From the NCBI GenBank assembly GCA_002395905.1, contig DGVK01000222.1, positions 1 through 8,787 of the forward strand: DNA of 8,787 bases, in the 5' to 3' direction. The notes under the pieces are model-generated. The model searched no databases, was not told the DNA's origin, and worked only from the letters and a program-made list of their open reading frames with translations. The position numbers and the translations under genes are program-made. Of the stretch, positions 1 to 7,538 are shown in pieces (within the stretch, counting starts at the first letter, position 1; each line of letters begins with the position of its first letter). This stretch comes from Verrucomicrobia bacterium UBA4286 (lineage in GTDB: Bacteria > Verrucomicrobiota > Kiritimatiellia > RFP12 > UBA1067).

Positions 1-1238
<1,238 letters not shown>

Positions 1239-1283
1239 TTACTCTTTCCTTTTGTGGAGTGAAATTCTTGGACTGTTGAGCAT

Positions 1284-1312
1284 AATATACCATATTCGGG
1301 CCGCCGTGTGAA
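1284..1312 (-). promoter_or_regulatory. Probable nifJ promoter (sigma-70 type, extended -10)
   Basis: Read on the minus strand, TTCACA (1307-1312) is separated by exactly 17 bases from TATATT (1284-1289). TGG directly precedes the -10, giving an extended -10 (TGGTATATT). The predicted start of transcription is near 1277, giving a leader of about 45 bases before the nifJ ATG. It lies wholly in the 94-base gap downstream of dxr, so nifJ can be transcribed independently. The stretch 1286-1299 is nearly identical to that at the dxr promoter. The call rests on motif matching only. Confidence 0.7.
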
Positions 1313-1326
1313 GTGTTTAGGCAAGG

Positions 1327-2409
1327 CTAACAAAAGCGCGTTTCAAGCCGTTCGACGGCGCGGCGGGCCGCCTCAAACACCGCCTCGACGGAATCGCACG
1401 GCGCGTTATCAAGCTTTTCAAGGCTGTTTTCAACCGCGCGCGGGATGTCGGCGAAGCCGATTCTGCCCTGCACGAACGCGCCTACCGCCCATTCATCCGC
1501 AGCCGCAAGAACCGCCGGCGCGCATCCGCCCGCGGCGATGGCCTCTCTTGCGAGCCGCAGACAGGGGAAGCGCACGGGATCCGGCCGGCGGAAGGTGAGC
1601 GCGCCTGCAGCGGCGAGGTCGAGCCTCGCGCGCACGGCGGGAAGTCTCTCGGGGCAAGACAGCGCGTACTGTATGGCAACGCGCATATCGGGCGGCGAGA
1701 GCTGGGCGAGCGTAGCGCCGTCGGCAAACGTGACGAGCGAGTGCACAATCGACTCGGGATGGACGACAACATCTATGCGGTCGGCCGGAACATCGAAAAG
1801 CCACCGCGCCTCAAGTATCTCGAAACCCTTGTTCATCATGGTCGCAGAGTCTATCGTGACCTTCGGCCCCATCTTCCAGCGGGGATGGTTGAGCGCCTGC
1901 TCGACTGTGACAGAAGAAAGGTCTTCCGGCCCGTCGAGGAAAGGCCCTCCGGACGCGGTAAGCGTGAGACTGTCCAGCGGCTGGCGTCCGCCGGCGAGAC
2001 ACTGGAAGATCGCGCTGTGCTCGCTGTCGACGGGCAGAATTCTCACTCCGCGCGCCTGCGCCGCATGCGTCACCGGCGCGCCGGCCATCACAAGGACCTC
2101 TTTTGTCGCCAGCGCGACATCCATCCCCTTCTCGATCGCCGCCATGGTCGGCGCAATTCCCGAAAGACCGACCGTAGCCACCAGGCATATGTCGGCGTCG
2201 CTCTCTTCCACGGCCCTCGACGCCGCATCTTCGCCGACGAAGGCTTTCGCCCCGAACTCGCGCGCAAAAGACTCGCACGCCTCCCGCGACCTGTGCGCCG
2301 ACAGCGCGACGGCCTCGAAGTCGTCCGGATGCGCGCGTATCACGTCGAGCGCGCTGCGCCCGATGGACCCCGTGGCTCCAAGAATGACTATTCTCTTTCT
2401 TCCGTTCAT
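1327..2409 (-). CDS. dxr: 1-deoxy-D-xylulose 5-phosphate reductoisomerase (DXR, IspC)
   Basis: This enzyme converts 1-deoxy-D-xylulose 5-phosphate to 2-C-methyl-D-erythritol 4-phosphate with NADPH and a divalent metal, the committed step of the MEP isoprenoid pathway in the cytoplasm. The 360-residue product has the NADPH-binding GATGSIG at 11-17, PVDSEHSAIFQ (metal ligands D128 and E130, with S129), LTASGGPF (S153), HPRWKMG (H175, W178), DSATMMNKGFEILEARWLF (S188, N193, K194, metal ligand E197) and VHPESIVHS (H217). The C-terminal helical domain is present (FPCLRLA to about 340). All catalytic residues I know for the family are in place. Two conserved spots differ: ATKE at 101-104 where NKE is usual, and LAAADE at 301-306 where NAANE is usual. 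I chose the ATG at 2409. An in-frame ATG at 2442 would add 11 residues, but they are not DXR-like and the -10 element lies between the two. The gene is not next to rseP, cdsA or uppS, its common partners. Confidence 0.96.
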   Translation of the reverse strand: MNGRKRIVILGATGSIGRSALDVIRAHPDDFEAVALSAHRSREACESFAREFGAKAFVGEDAASRAVEESDADICLVATVGLSGIAPTMAAIEKGMDVALATKEVLVMAGAPVTHAAQARGVRILPVDSEHSAIFQCLAGGRQPLDSLTLTASGGPFLDGPEDLSSVTVEQALNHPRWKMGPKVTIDSATMMNKGFEILEARWLFDVPADRIDVVVHPESIVHSLVTFADGATLAQLSPPDMRVAIQYALSCPERLPAVRARLDLAAAGALTFRRPDPVRFPCLRLAREAIAAGGCAPAVLAAADEWAVGAFVQGRIGFADIPRAVENSLEKLDNAPCDSVEAVFEAARRAVERLETRFC

Positions 2410-2419
2410 CCTGCCTGTT

Positions 2420-2448
2420 ATTATACCACATTCGGTTGACATTCGCCG
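2420..2448 (-). promoter_or_regulatory. Probable dxr promoter (extended -10, very short leader)
   Basis: On the minus strand there is a perfect TATAAT at 2420-2425, preceded by TGG, giving the extended -10 TGGTATAAT. No good -35 is present at 16-18 bases (CGGCGA at 2443-2448 is poor), which is typical of extended -10 promoters. Transcription would begin near 2413, leaving only about 4 bases before the ATG at 2409. The dxr mRNA would then be leaderless or nearly so. The element also argues against the upstream ATG at 2442, which would fall outside the transcript. Confidence 0.65.
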
Positions 2449-2464
2449 TACACTCTGATAAACT
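2436..2464 (+). promoter_or_regulatory. Probable promoter for the CPBP protease / SDR unit
   Basis: A perfect TTGACA (2436-2441) is followed after 17 bases by TAAACT (2459-2464), which keeps the TA...T pattern of a -10. Transcription would start near 2471, about 8 bases before the ATG at 2479, with no Shine-Dalgarno sequence in that leader. Its -35 lies between the -10 and the -35 position of the divergent dxr promoter, so the two polymerase footprints overlap. Confidence 0.65.
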
Positions 2465-2478
2465 GCCTTTCAACTTTT

Positions 2479-3138
2479 ATGAACATATCTCCGCAGACAG
2501 CATCGACAGTCGCGCCCTATCTCGCATGGATGGCGCTTATGGCCTTTTTACCGTCAACTGCGGCCTGGTATGCAGTCCGCTCCGTCGCAGCGGCCGCGCT
2601 GCTGGTCGCGTTCGCGCGCATATGCCGCATAAAAGTGACGAAGGAGGCCGTCATGCGTGCGCTGCCGTCCGGCGTGGCGGTGGGGCTCGCGGTCTTCGCG
2701 CTGTGGGTCGCGCCGGAGCGGTTCGACATCTACCGCAGGCTCTTCATAATCGGTTCGGGCGAAGCCGTCGGCGGCGCGTCGCCGTACGATCCTGCCGTGT
2801 GCGGCTGGGCGCTCACCATTGCGCGCCTTGCGGGGAGCGCCTTCGTGATCGCGCCGGCGGAGGAGCTTTTCTTCAGGAACTTTCTCTACAGATGGCTGCA
2901 GAAAGGCGGCGACTGGTCATCTTCCAGTCTGCGCAGGTTCGACTTGAGCGCGTTTCTGTGGACGACCGCGCTCTTCGCCCTCGAACACGACCGCTATCTC
3001 GCAGGTGCCATGGCCGGCGCGGCGTACGGAGCGCTTGCGATACGCAAGGGGCTTGGCGCCGCGGTGACGGCCCACGTCACGACCAATCTTGCACTCGCGG
3101 TCTATGTCATAGCTCGCGACGAATGGGCGTTATGGTAA
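2479..3138 (+). CDS. CPBP-family intramembrane protease, resembling the exosortase-associated 'CAAX prenyl protease-related' type
   Basis: This is a 219-residue integral membrane protein of the CPBP (CAAX protease and bacteriocin-processing, Abi) family. The family cleaves substrates within the inner membrane using a Glu/His-based site. Hydrophobic segments lie at about 11-30, 32-48, 62-77, 108-127, 157-170, 172-187 and 195-212. Motif 1 is EELFFR (E128, E129, R133), motif 2 is LFALEH (H170), and motif 3 is AHVTTN (H199, N203), so the active-site set looks complete. The ending, TN followed by a hydrophobic stretch and then a terminal W..W (EWALW), resembles the protein family named CAAX prenyl protease-related (TIGR03008 as I remember it). 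That family is found in genomes with exosortase/PEP-CTERM protein sorting. No exosortase gene is visible here. The start has no Shine-Dalgarno sequence but follows a good promoter. The substrate is unknown. Family call firm, subfamily call moderate. Confidence 0.85.
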   Translation: MNISPQTASTVAPYLAWMALMAFLPSTAAWYAVRSVAAAALLVAFARICRIKVTKEAVMRALPSGVAVGLAVFALWVAPERFDIYRRLFIIGSGEAVGGASPYDPAVCGWALTIARLAGSAFVIAPAEELFFRNFLYRWLQKGGDWSSSSLRRFDLSAFLWTTALFALEHDRYLAGAMAGAAYGALAIRKGLGAAVTAHVTTNLALAVYVIARDEWALW

Positions 3139-3156
3139 GATACGAAGGGAGCGGCC

Positions 3157-3897
3157 ATGACAACGCTAATTACAGGCGCAAGTTCGGGGATAGGTGCGGC
3201 GCTGGCGATCGAATCAGCCAGACGCGGCGGGAGACTGTTCATCTGCGGACGCGACAAAGCGCGGCTTGACGCGGTGGCGGGAAAATGCCGCGATCTCGGC
3301 GCGACCGTCCGCGCGGACATCGTGGACGTCGCCGACGAGGCCGCGATGCGCCGCTGGCTCGAAAGCTGCGACGCCGAGTCGCCGATAGACCGCGTGTTCG
3401 CCAATGCAGGCGTCTCGACCGGCGAGGAGACCGAGGCCAACGTCCGACGGACGTTCGCTGTCAACGTGGGCGGCACGGTAAACACGGTCCTACCCGTGAT
3501 CGAGCTTTTCAGGCGGCGCGGACGCGGCCAGATCGTCATCACGGCTTCGATAGCGGGGTACGGTCCGCTGAAAGCCTGCCCGTCCTATGCGGCAACGAAA
3601 AGCTGCCTCAAGACCTGGGGACTCTCGCTGCGAGGCGCGCTTGCCAGGGAGGGGATACGCGTTTCGGTCGTATGCCCGGGTTTCGTCCGCTCAAGAATCA
3701 CGGATAAAAACACGTGCCCCATGCCCTTCTTCATGGAGGCGGAGAAAGCCGCCGCCATAATACTGACCCGTGCCGACAGGAACACGGGCCTCATAGCATT
3801 CCCCTGGCCGATGCGCCTCGCAAGCTGGGGACTGTCGATCCTGCCGCAGCGCCTCAACGAGCTTGTCGGACGGGTTCTTCTTCCGAATAAGGCGTAG
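3157..3897 (+). CDS. Short-chain dehydrogenase/reductase (SDR), classical type
   Basis: This is a 246-residue NAD(P)-dependent oxidoreductase of the classical SDR family with a Rossmann fold. The nucleotide-binding TGASSGIG is at 6-13, NAG at 83-85, the active-site Asn at N103, Ser at S131, and YxxxK as Y144/K148. PG is at 174-175, followed by a C-terminal substrate region. The GRDKARL stretch after the second strand (31-37) has an Arg that commonly favours NADPH. The C-terminal 210-240 stretch is fairly hydrophobic (FPWPMRLASWGLSILP), as in SDRs that sit near membranes and act on lipid-like substrates, but the substrate cannot be read from sequence. It follows the CPBP protease gene after 18 bases and has a good ribosome site (GGGAG, 5 bases before ATG), so the two are probably co-transcribed. 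A weak TGGTAAGAT at 3133-3141 could be an additional promoter but lacks a -35. The last 44 bases overlap the end of the opposing secretin gene. Confidence 0.92.
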   Translation: MTTLITGASSGIGAALAIESARRGGRLFICGRDKARLDAVAGKCRDLGATVRADIVDVADEAAMRRWLESCDAESPIDRVFANAGVSTGEETEANVRRTFAVNVGGTVNTVLPVIELFRRRGRGQIVITASIAGYGPLKACPSYAATKSCLKTWGLSLRGALAREGIRVSVVCPGFVRSRITDKNTCPMPFFMEAEKAAAIILTRADRNTGLIAFPWPMRLASWGLSILPQRLNELVGRVLLPNKA

Positions 3898-5599
3898 CGC
3901 CATCCGGCGCCGGGCTATAGCGGCTCTTGTACTCAGGGTCACGGCTGAACGGAATGTAGTTCTTGAAGTCGAACAGTGACGGATCCTTCTTCTTGCGCAT
4001 CAAAGGATCTTTGGCCTGCTCTTCGAGCGGCCTCATATCAAGGGATTCTATTCCCTCCATGTTCTTCTCGGGCCTGTCGCCCGGCTCAAGTTTCTGCTCG
4101 TTGACATACTGCCGTCCGAGAACGGCGTTCTTGGGCAGGCCTGCGTCCTGAGTCATCGCTTTGGGGTCGACCAGGCCGACGGTGACGAACACGAGAATCT
4201 CGCGCTGCTCCTTCACGCGTATCTTCGAGCCGAAGATCTTCGGCCCTATCCACGGCAGATGCCGCAGCCAGGGTATGCCGCTGTCCTGCTGGGTCTCGAC
4301 GGTCCTTGAAAGGCCGCCGATCACGGCGGTCGTGCCGCTCGCCATGTTGAACTCGGTGATAAGGCGCTGCACTTTTATGATCGGATACTTCGACGCGTAA
4401 GAGGCCTCCGTGGTGCTGTCGCTGTCGGCGGTGACAAAGCCTCCGTTGCCGTGATTCGTGTCAAGGTCGCTGATCGTCGGCACGATCGTCACGTTTATAA
4501 GACCGTTGGTGCCTATGCGCGGAATGACGTCAAGCTGGATTCCCCAGCTGAAGAACGCCTCGCGCGCGAACATGAACTTGTCCTCGCCGGGAATGGCCGT
4601 CATCTGCATGGCGAGGTCGAGAGATTCGGCATTTCCGTTTAGAGTGCGCTTGGCCGAAACGAGCACATTCGGGTATTTCGTCGTCATGTCGACCGTAGCC
4701 TTCTTGCCGGACGACACGATGATCTTCGGGTTGGAGAACACTTTCGCGTCCTCAGAAGACTCCAGCGCGCGCAGGGTGAGCGACATCTCGCTGAAGCTCA
4801 GCGTCCCGTTGAAATAGTTGACGTCGCCGTCATGCCCTTTACCTCCGTTCACGTTGTACGTGTTGGACTCGGTCTTGCCGACGATCTGCCGAGTGTAGTT
4901 CTGCACGCCTTCTCCGACGCGCGTGGACTGGATCCCGCCCGAGAGGCCGGCGCTGCCGGACATCCCGTTGAGCATCGACCAGTCTATGCCGAGTTTGTGC
5001 GACGCCGTGTTGCCGAGCTCCACAAAACGCGCCTCGATATAAACCTGCCGCGCCTCGCGGTCCACTTCGGCGATGACCTGCTCGCAGGCCTCCAGAATGC
5101 GCTTGGGCGCCGTGACCATCACCGCGTTCGCCTCGGGGAACGACGATGCTATGCGCGCGATCTTCCAGCTGGTGCCGAAATCTCCGCTCCATGTCGCGTT
5201 GAACCTTTCGGCGACCTCCTCCGCGTTCGCGTGTGCAAGCTGGAAAATGCGCGTCGAGATGCGCCGCCGGTCCATCTCCGCCTCGGCCTTGGTCTCGGCG
5301 TCGGCACGCTCCTTCGCCGCGGCCTCGAGGCGCGCCTCCTCCTGCGCCCGCGCGACGGCGACCGCCGTAGCGTCGACAGGAGCCGGGCGCACGTCCTCGA
5401 CAACAGGATCGGACGGTATCAATTCGACCGCCGGCGTATCCGGAACAGACGAGACCGGTGCGACATCGTCGTACTGGACGATCTGCTGTTGATCTACCGC
5501 CTGGGCCTGCGCCACCGCCTGGGCCTGCGCCCGCGAAACGGCGGCGGCGACCGCCGCGAACACCCCACATGAAACCACGATTGACTTTTTGCAGAACAT
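3854..5599 (-). CDS. Outer-membrane secretin (GspD/PilQ-type), stand-alone
   Basis: Secretins form multimeric gated channels in the outer membrane for type II secretion, type IV pili or related export. The 581-residue product begins with a signal peptide (MFCKKSIVVS, a hydrophobic stretch to about 22, probable cleavage near AQA at 24-27). An Ala-Gln repeat (24-35), a Pro/Val-rich linker (45-80) and a charged, probably helical stretch (82-112) follow. One N-domain-like module spans about 114-182 (FQLAHANAEEVAERF; ANAVMVTAP), shorter than the three or four N domains of full GspD. The secretin domain spans about 185-478 (VYIEARFVELG, KVFSNPKIIVSSGKKA, TTAVIGGL at 423-430, then SGIPWLRHLPWIGPKIFGSK at 440-459 and REILVFVTVGLVDP). 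About 100 polar residues follow (479-581), perhaps an S-domain-like pilotin-binding tail. The start has an ideal AGGAGG six bases upstream, lying in the last codons of gtrA. No pseudopilin, ATPase or GspC/PilP genes are in view, so the export route is unknown. Confidence 0.92.
   Translation of the reverse strand: MFCKKSIVVSCGVFAAVAAAVSRAQAQAVAQAQAVDQQQIVQYDDVAPVSSVPDTPAVELIPSDPVVEDVRPAPVDATAVAVARAQEEARLEAAAKERADAETKAEAEMDRRRISTRIFQLAHANAEEVAERFNATWSGDFGTSWKIARIASSFPEANAVMVTAPKRILEACEQVIAEVDREARQVYIEARFVELGNTASHKLGIDWSMLNGMSGSAGLSGGIQSTRVGEGVQNYTRQIVGKTESNTYNVNGGKGHDGDVNYFNGTLSFSEMSLTLRALESSEDAKVFSNPKIIVSSGKKATVDMTTKYPNVLVSAKRTLNGNAESLDLAMQMTAIPGEDKFMFAREAFFSWGIQLDVIPRIGTNGLINVTIVPTISDLDTNHGNGGFVTADSDSTTEASYASKYPIIKVQRLITEFNMASGTTAVIGGLSRTVETQQDSGIPWLRHLPWIGPKIFGSKIRVKEQREILVFVTVGLVDPKAMTQDAGLPKNAVLGRQYVNEQKLEPGDRPEKNMEGIESLDMRPLEEQAKDPLMRKKKDPSLFDFKNYIPFSRDPEYKSRYSPAPDGATPYSEEEPVRQAR
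5496..5531. repeat. Perfect 18-bp tandem repeat (two copies) in the secretin gene
   Basis: The unit ACCGCCTGGGCCTGCGCC occurs twice without a gap (5496-5513 and 5514-5531). On the coding strand it gives AQAQAV twice, directly after the predicted signal-peptide cleavage region. Being in frame and outside the folded domains, copy number could vary without breaking the protein. Confidence 0.9.
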
Positions 5600-5602
5600 C
5601 GC

Positions 5603-6106
5603 CTACCTCCTGAACACCACGAATTTACGAACGAAGAAGTTGATGAAGAAAGAGACGACGATCTCAACCGCGACAGCGGCGGTCGTCATCATGCCGAAAC
5701 AGTCGATCAAAAACTTCATGATCCCGAGCGCGAGAAGCGTCGCGAACGCGGCGGCCCCGAAGAACGCCGCGAACTCGACATACCAGCGGAACCTTCCGGG
5801 CCTGAAGACAAAGGCGCGGTTCATCAGCCAGCAGAAGATGTTGGCAATGATGAAACCTGCCGCCGTCGCCACGGAGGCGATCGCGCCTCGCGAGGCGTAC
5901 CACGGCTCCGCGCCGGTGAACTGCGCCGCGGGCAGCGAGAAAAGCCTCACCGCAATATCGTCCGGGCCGAGGCATTCAAGGCATGTGGAGGCGAGCACGT
6001 AAAAGATCACGGTCTGCACGCCGGTCGCCATAACGCCGACGAGCCCGTATTTGGCTAACTGCCAAAACGGGCCCGCGTCATAGGACAGTATCTTCCTCAG
6101 CGTCAC
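5603..6106 (-). CDS. GtrA-family small membrane protein
   Basis: This is a 167-residue four-helix inner-membrane protein of the GtrA family. Such proteins are linked to moving polyprenyl-phosphate-linked sugars across the membrane for glycosylation of surface polysaccharides, teichoic acids or arabinogalactan. Predicted membrane segments lie at about 17-42, 72-97, 108-134 and 138-160. The family pattern of Asn and aromatic residues after helix 2 (CWLMNRAFVFRPGRFRWYVEF, read from 92) and the similar motif after helix 4 (NFFVRKFVVF) are both present. The loop between helices 1 and 2 (about 43-70, with EPWYASRG) is longer than usual. The start is GTG at 6106, which directly abuts the TAA stop of secY with no bases between. 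Only a weak GGA lies upstream, so translation is probably coupled to secY. No glycosyltransferase gene is nearby, so its sugar carrier is unknown. Confidence 0.9.
   Translation of the reverse strand: MTLRKILSYDAGPFWQLAKYGLVGVMATGVQTVIFYVLASTCLECLGPDDIAVRLFSLPAAQFTGAEPWYASRGAIASVATAAGFIIANIFCWLMNRAFVFRPGRFRWYVEFAAFFGAAAFATLLALGIMKFLIDCFGMMTTAAVAVEIVVSFFINFFVRKFVVFRR
5606..5611 (-). promoter_or_regulatory. Ribosome binding site of the secretin gene, inside the end of gtrA
   Basis: AGGAGG on the minus strand forms the last two Arg codons of gtrA, just before its TAG stop, and lies six bases before the secretin ATG at 5599. It fixes the secretin start and suggests translational coupling of the two genes. 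It is the strongest Shine-Dalgarno sequence in the window. Confidence 0.85.
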
Positions 6107-7504
6107 TTACATTCCGCCGCGCCCGCGGAGCGACCCGTGGGCAAGGAAGCCGTCGTACTTGCGCACGAGGAGATGGGACTCCATTATGCGCAGGGTGTCA
6201 AGCGCGACACCTACGATGATGAGGAGCGACGTGCCGCCGAAGAACGAGGCGATCACCCAGGGGACCTGAATCCATCCCATGAGGAGCATCGGCACGAGAG
6301 CCACGAGAAGAAGCCCCGTCCCGCCGATGAGCGTTATCTTGGTCATAACGTCGTCGAGATACTCGGCGGTCGCGCGGCCCGGGCGGATGCCAGGCACATA
6401 GGAGCCGTCTTTCTTGAGGTTCTCGGAGATGTCCACGGCGTTGAACTGGGTCGCGACCCAGAAGAACGCGAAGAACATTATGAGCACCGCGTAGACGACC
6501 ATGTGCAGAACCGTAGGGTTGGCAAGCGCCTCGGCGAAGCGGTAGAGTTTACCGCTGAAGCCGGCCGACGTGGCGTCGGAAATCTTCATGAGCATCGCGG
6601 ACGGAATCTGGATGAGCGGCTGCGCGAAGATGATCGGCATGACGCCCGTGTAGTTCACTCTGAGCGGCATGAACGTCTGCTGCATCCCGTAGGTGTTGCC
6701 GCCGGAGACCGAACGGCGCGTAGAATGAATCGGCACCTTCCTCACGCCCTGGACGAGCATGACGGTCCCCATCACGACCAGCAGGAAGAATATGATGAGT
6801 ATCGGGAGCTCGGCTATGGGCGCCGACGCCTGGACGCCTGCGAGACCGAAGTAGCGCTCCCAGGCGCTGATAAGAGCCTGCGGCAGACGCGAGGTGATGT
6901 TGATCATGATGATAAGCGAGGCGCCGTTGCCGATCCCGAAAGTCGTGATCTGATCGGCGAGCCACATCACGAAGAGCGCGGCGGAGGTCATGCCTATCAC
7001 AGTCATCAGCTGGAAGCCAAGCCCCGGGTTCACGACAATCTCCACGCCGGCGAAAGCCTGACCGAGAGCACCCGGATGGCTGAGCATCGTCGCGATTCCC
7101 CACGACTGGACGACACAGAGGACGATAGTAAGCCAGCGGGTGATCTGGGCGAGCTGCTGGCGGCCGGACTCCCCTTCCTTCTTGAGCTTTTCAAGAGAAG
7201 GTATGACCGAACTCAGGAGCTGGATGACGATCTGCGCCGAGATATAGGGCCAGATCGAGAGGAAGCCGATCGCGCACTGACCGAGCGCGCCGCCCGTAAA
7301 GACGTCGAACCAGTCGAGAAGACCGCCGCCGCTCGTCGACTGCCGTGCAGTCTCGATGACCTGCTGCAAAGCACGCCAGTCCACGCCGGGCGTCGGCACC
7401 TGCGACACCAGACGGCACACGAACACAAGCCCGAGCGTCACCAATATTTTCTTGCGCAGCTCCGGGATGCGGAACGCGTTCGAGAAACCCTTCATCATTG
7501 ACAT
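6107..7504 (-). CDS. secY: Protein translocase subunit SecY
   Basis: SecY is the channel of the SecYEG translocon in the inner membrane, through which proteins are exported or inserted. The 465-residue length and ten membrane segments are normal. Recognisable stretches include the N-terminal IPELRKKILVTLGL, the plug and helix-2 region (GGALGQCAIGFLSIWPYISAQ from 71, then QLLSSVIPSLEKL), FGIGNGASLIIMINI (189-203), LRVNYTGVMPIIFAQ (281-295), FNAVDISENLKKDG (354-367), VPGIRPGRATAEYLDDV (370-386) and FFGGTSLLIIVGVALDT (421-437). The cytoplasmic loop arginines expected for SecA/ribosome contact (for example VRKVPI and RPGR) are present. The start at 7504 has AGGAG nine bases upstream. In most bacteria secY sits in the spc ribosomal-protein operon between rplO and adk/map/infA. 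Here it has its own promoter and is followed by gtrA and a secretin gene. It looks like a standard SecY rather than the divergent SecY2, but whether a second copy exists cannot be seen. Confidence 0.97.
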   Translation of the reverse strand: MSMMKGFSNAFRIPELRKKILVTLGLVFVCRLVSQVPTPGVDWRALQQVIETARQSTSGGGLLDWFDVFTGGALGQCAIGFLSIWPYISAQIVIQLLSSVIPSLEKLKKEGESGRQQLAQITRWLTIVLCVVQSWGIATMLSHPGALGQAFAGVEIVVNPGLGFQLMTVIGMTSAALFVMWLADQITTFGIGNGASLIIMINITSRLPQALISAWERYFGLAGVQASAPIAELPILIIFFLLVVMGTVMLVQGVRKVPIHSTRRSVSGGNTYGMQQTFMPLRVNYTGVMPIIFAQPLIQIPSAMLMKISDATSAGFSGKLYRFAEALANPTVLHMVVYAVLIMFFAFFWVATQFNAVDISENLKKDGSYVPGIRPGRATAEYLDDVMTKITLIGGTGLLLVALVPMLLMGWIQVPWVIASFFGGTSLLIIVGVALDTLRIMESHLLVRKYDGFLAHGSLRGRGGM

Positions 7505-7538
7505 TTCAACATTCTCCTATTTTGGGAAATTTCACAAT

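Noticed and set aside
1319..1332. Short inverted repeat TTAGGCAAGGCTAA at the end of dxr, considered as a terminator
   Set aside because: The stem is only four pairs, mostly A-T, with no T-run on either strand.
2409..2442. Upstream in-frame ATG at 2442 as the dxr start
   Set aside because: The added residues (MSTECGIITGR) do not resemble DXR N-termini, and the TATAAT box lies between this ATG and the chosen one.
1445..2458. Open frame of 337 codons on the plus strand opposite dxr
   Set aside because: It is Ser/Ala/Arg-rich with no family features and lies wholly antisense to a conserved enzyme gene; it is a codon-bias shadow.
4832..5572. Overlapping long frames on both strands opposite or out of frame with the 5' half of the secretin gene
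   Set aside because: Low-complexity Arg/Gly-rich translations, explained by the Ala/Gln/Glu-rich N-terminal part of the secretin in another frame.
6137..7501. Open frame of 454 codons on the plus strand opposite secY
   Set aside because: The translation is rich in Arg/His/Glu/Asp with no recognisable domain and lies exactly opposite a certain secY. It is what GC-rich third positions produce on the complementary strand.
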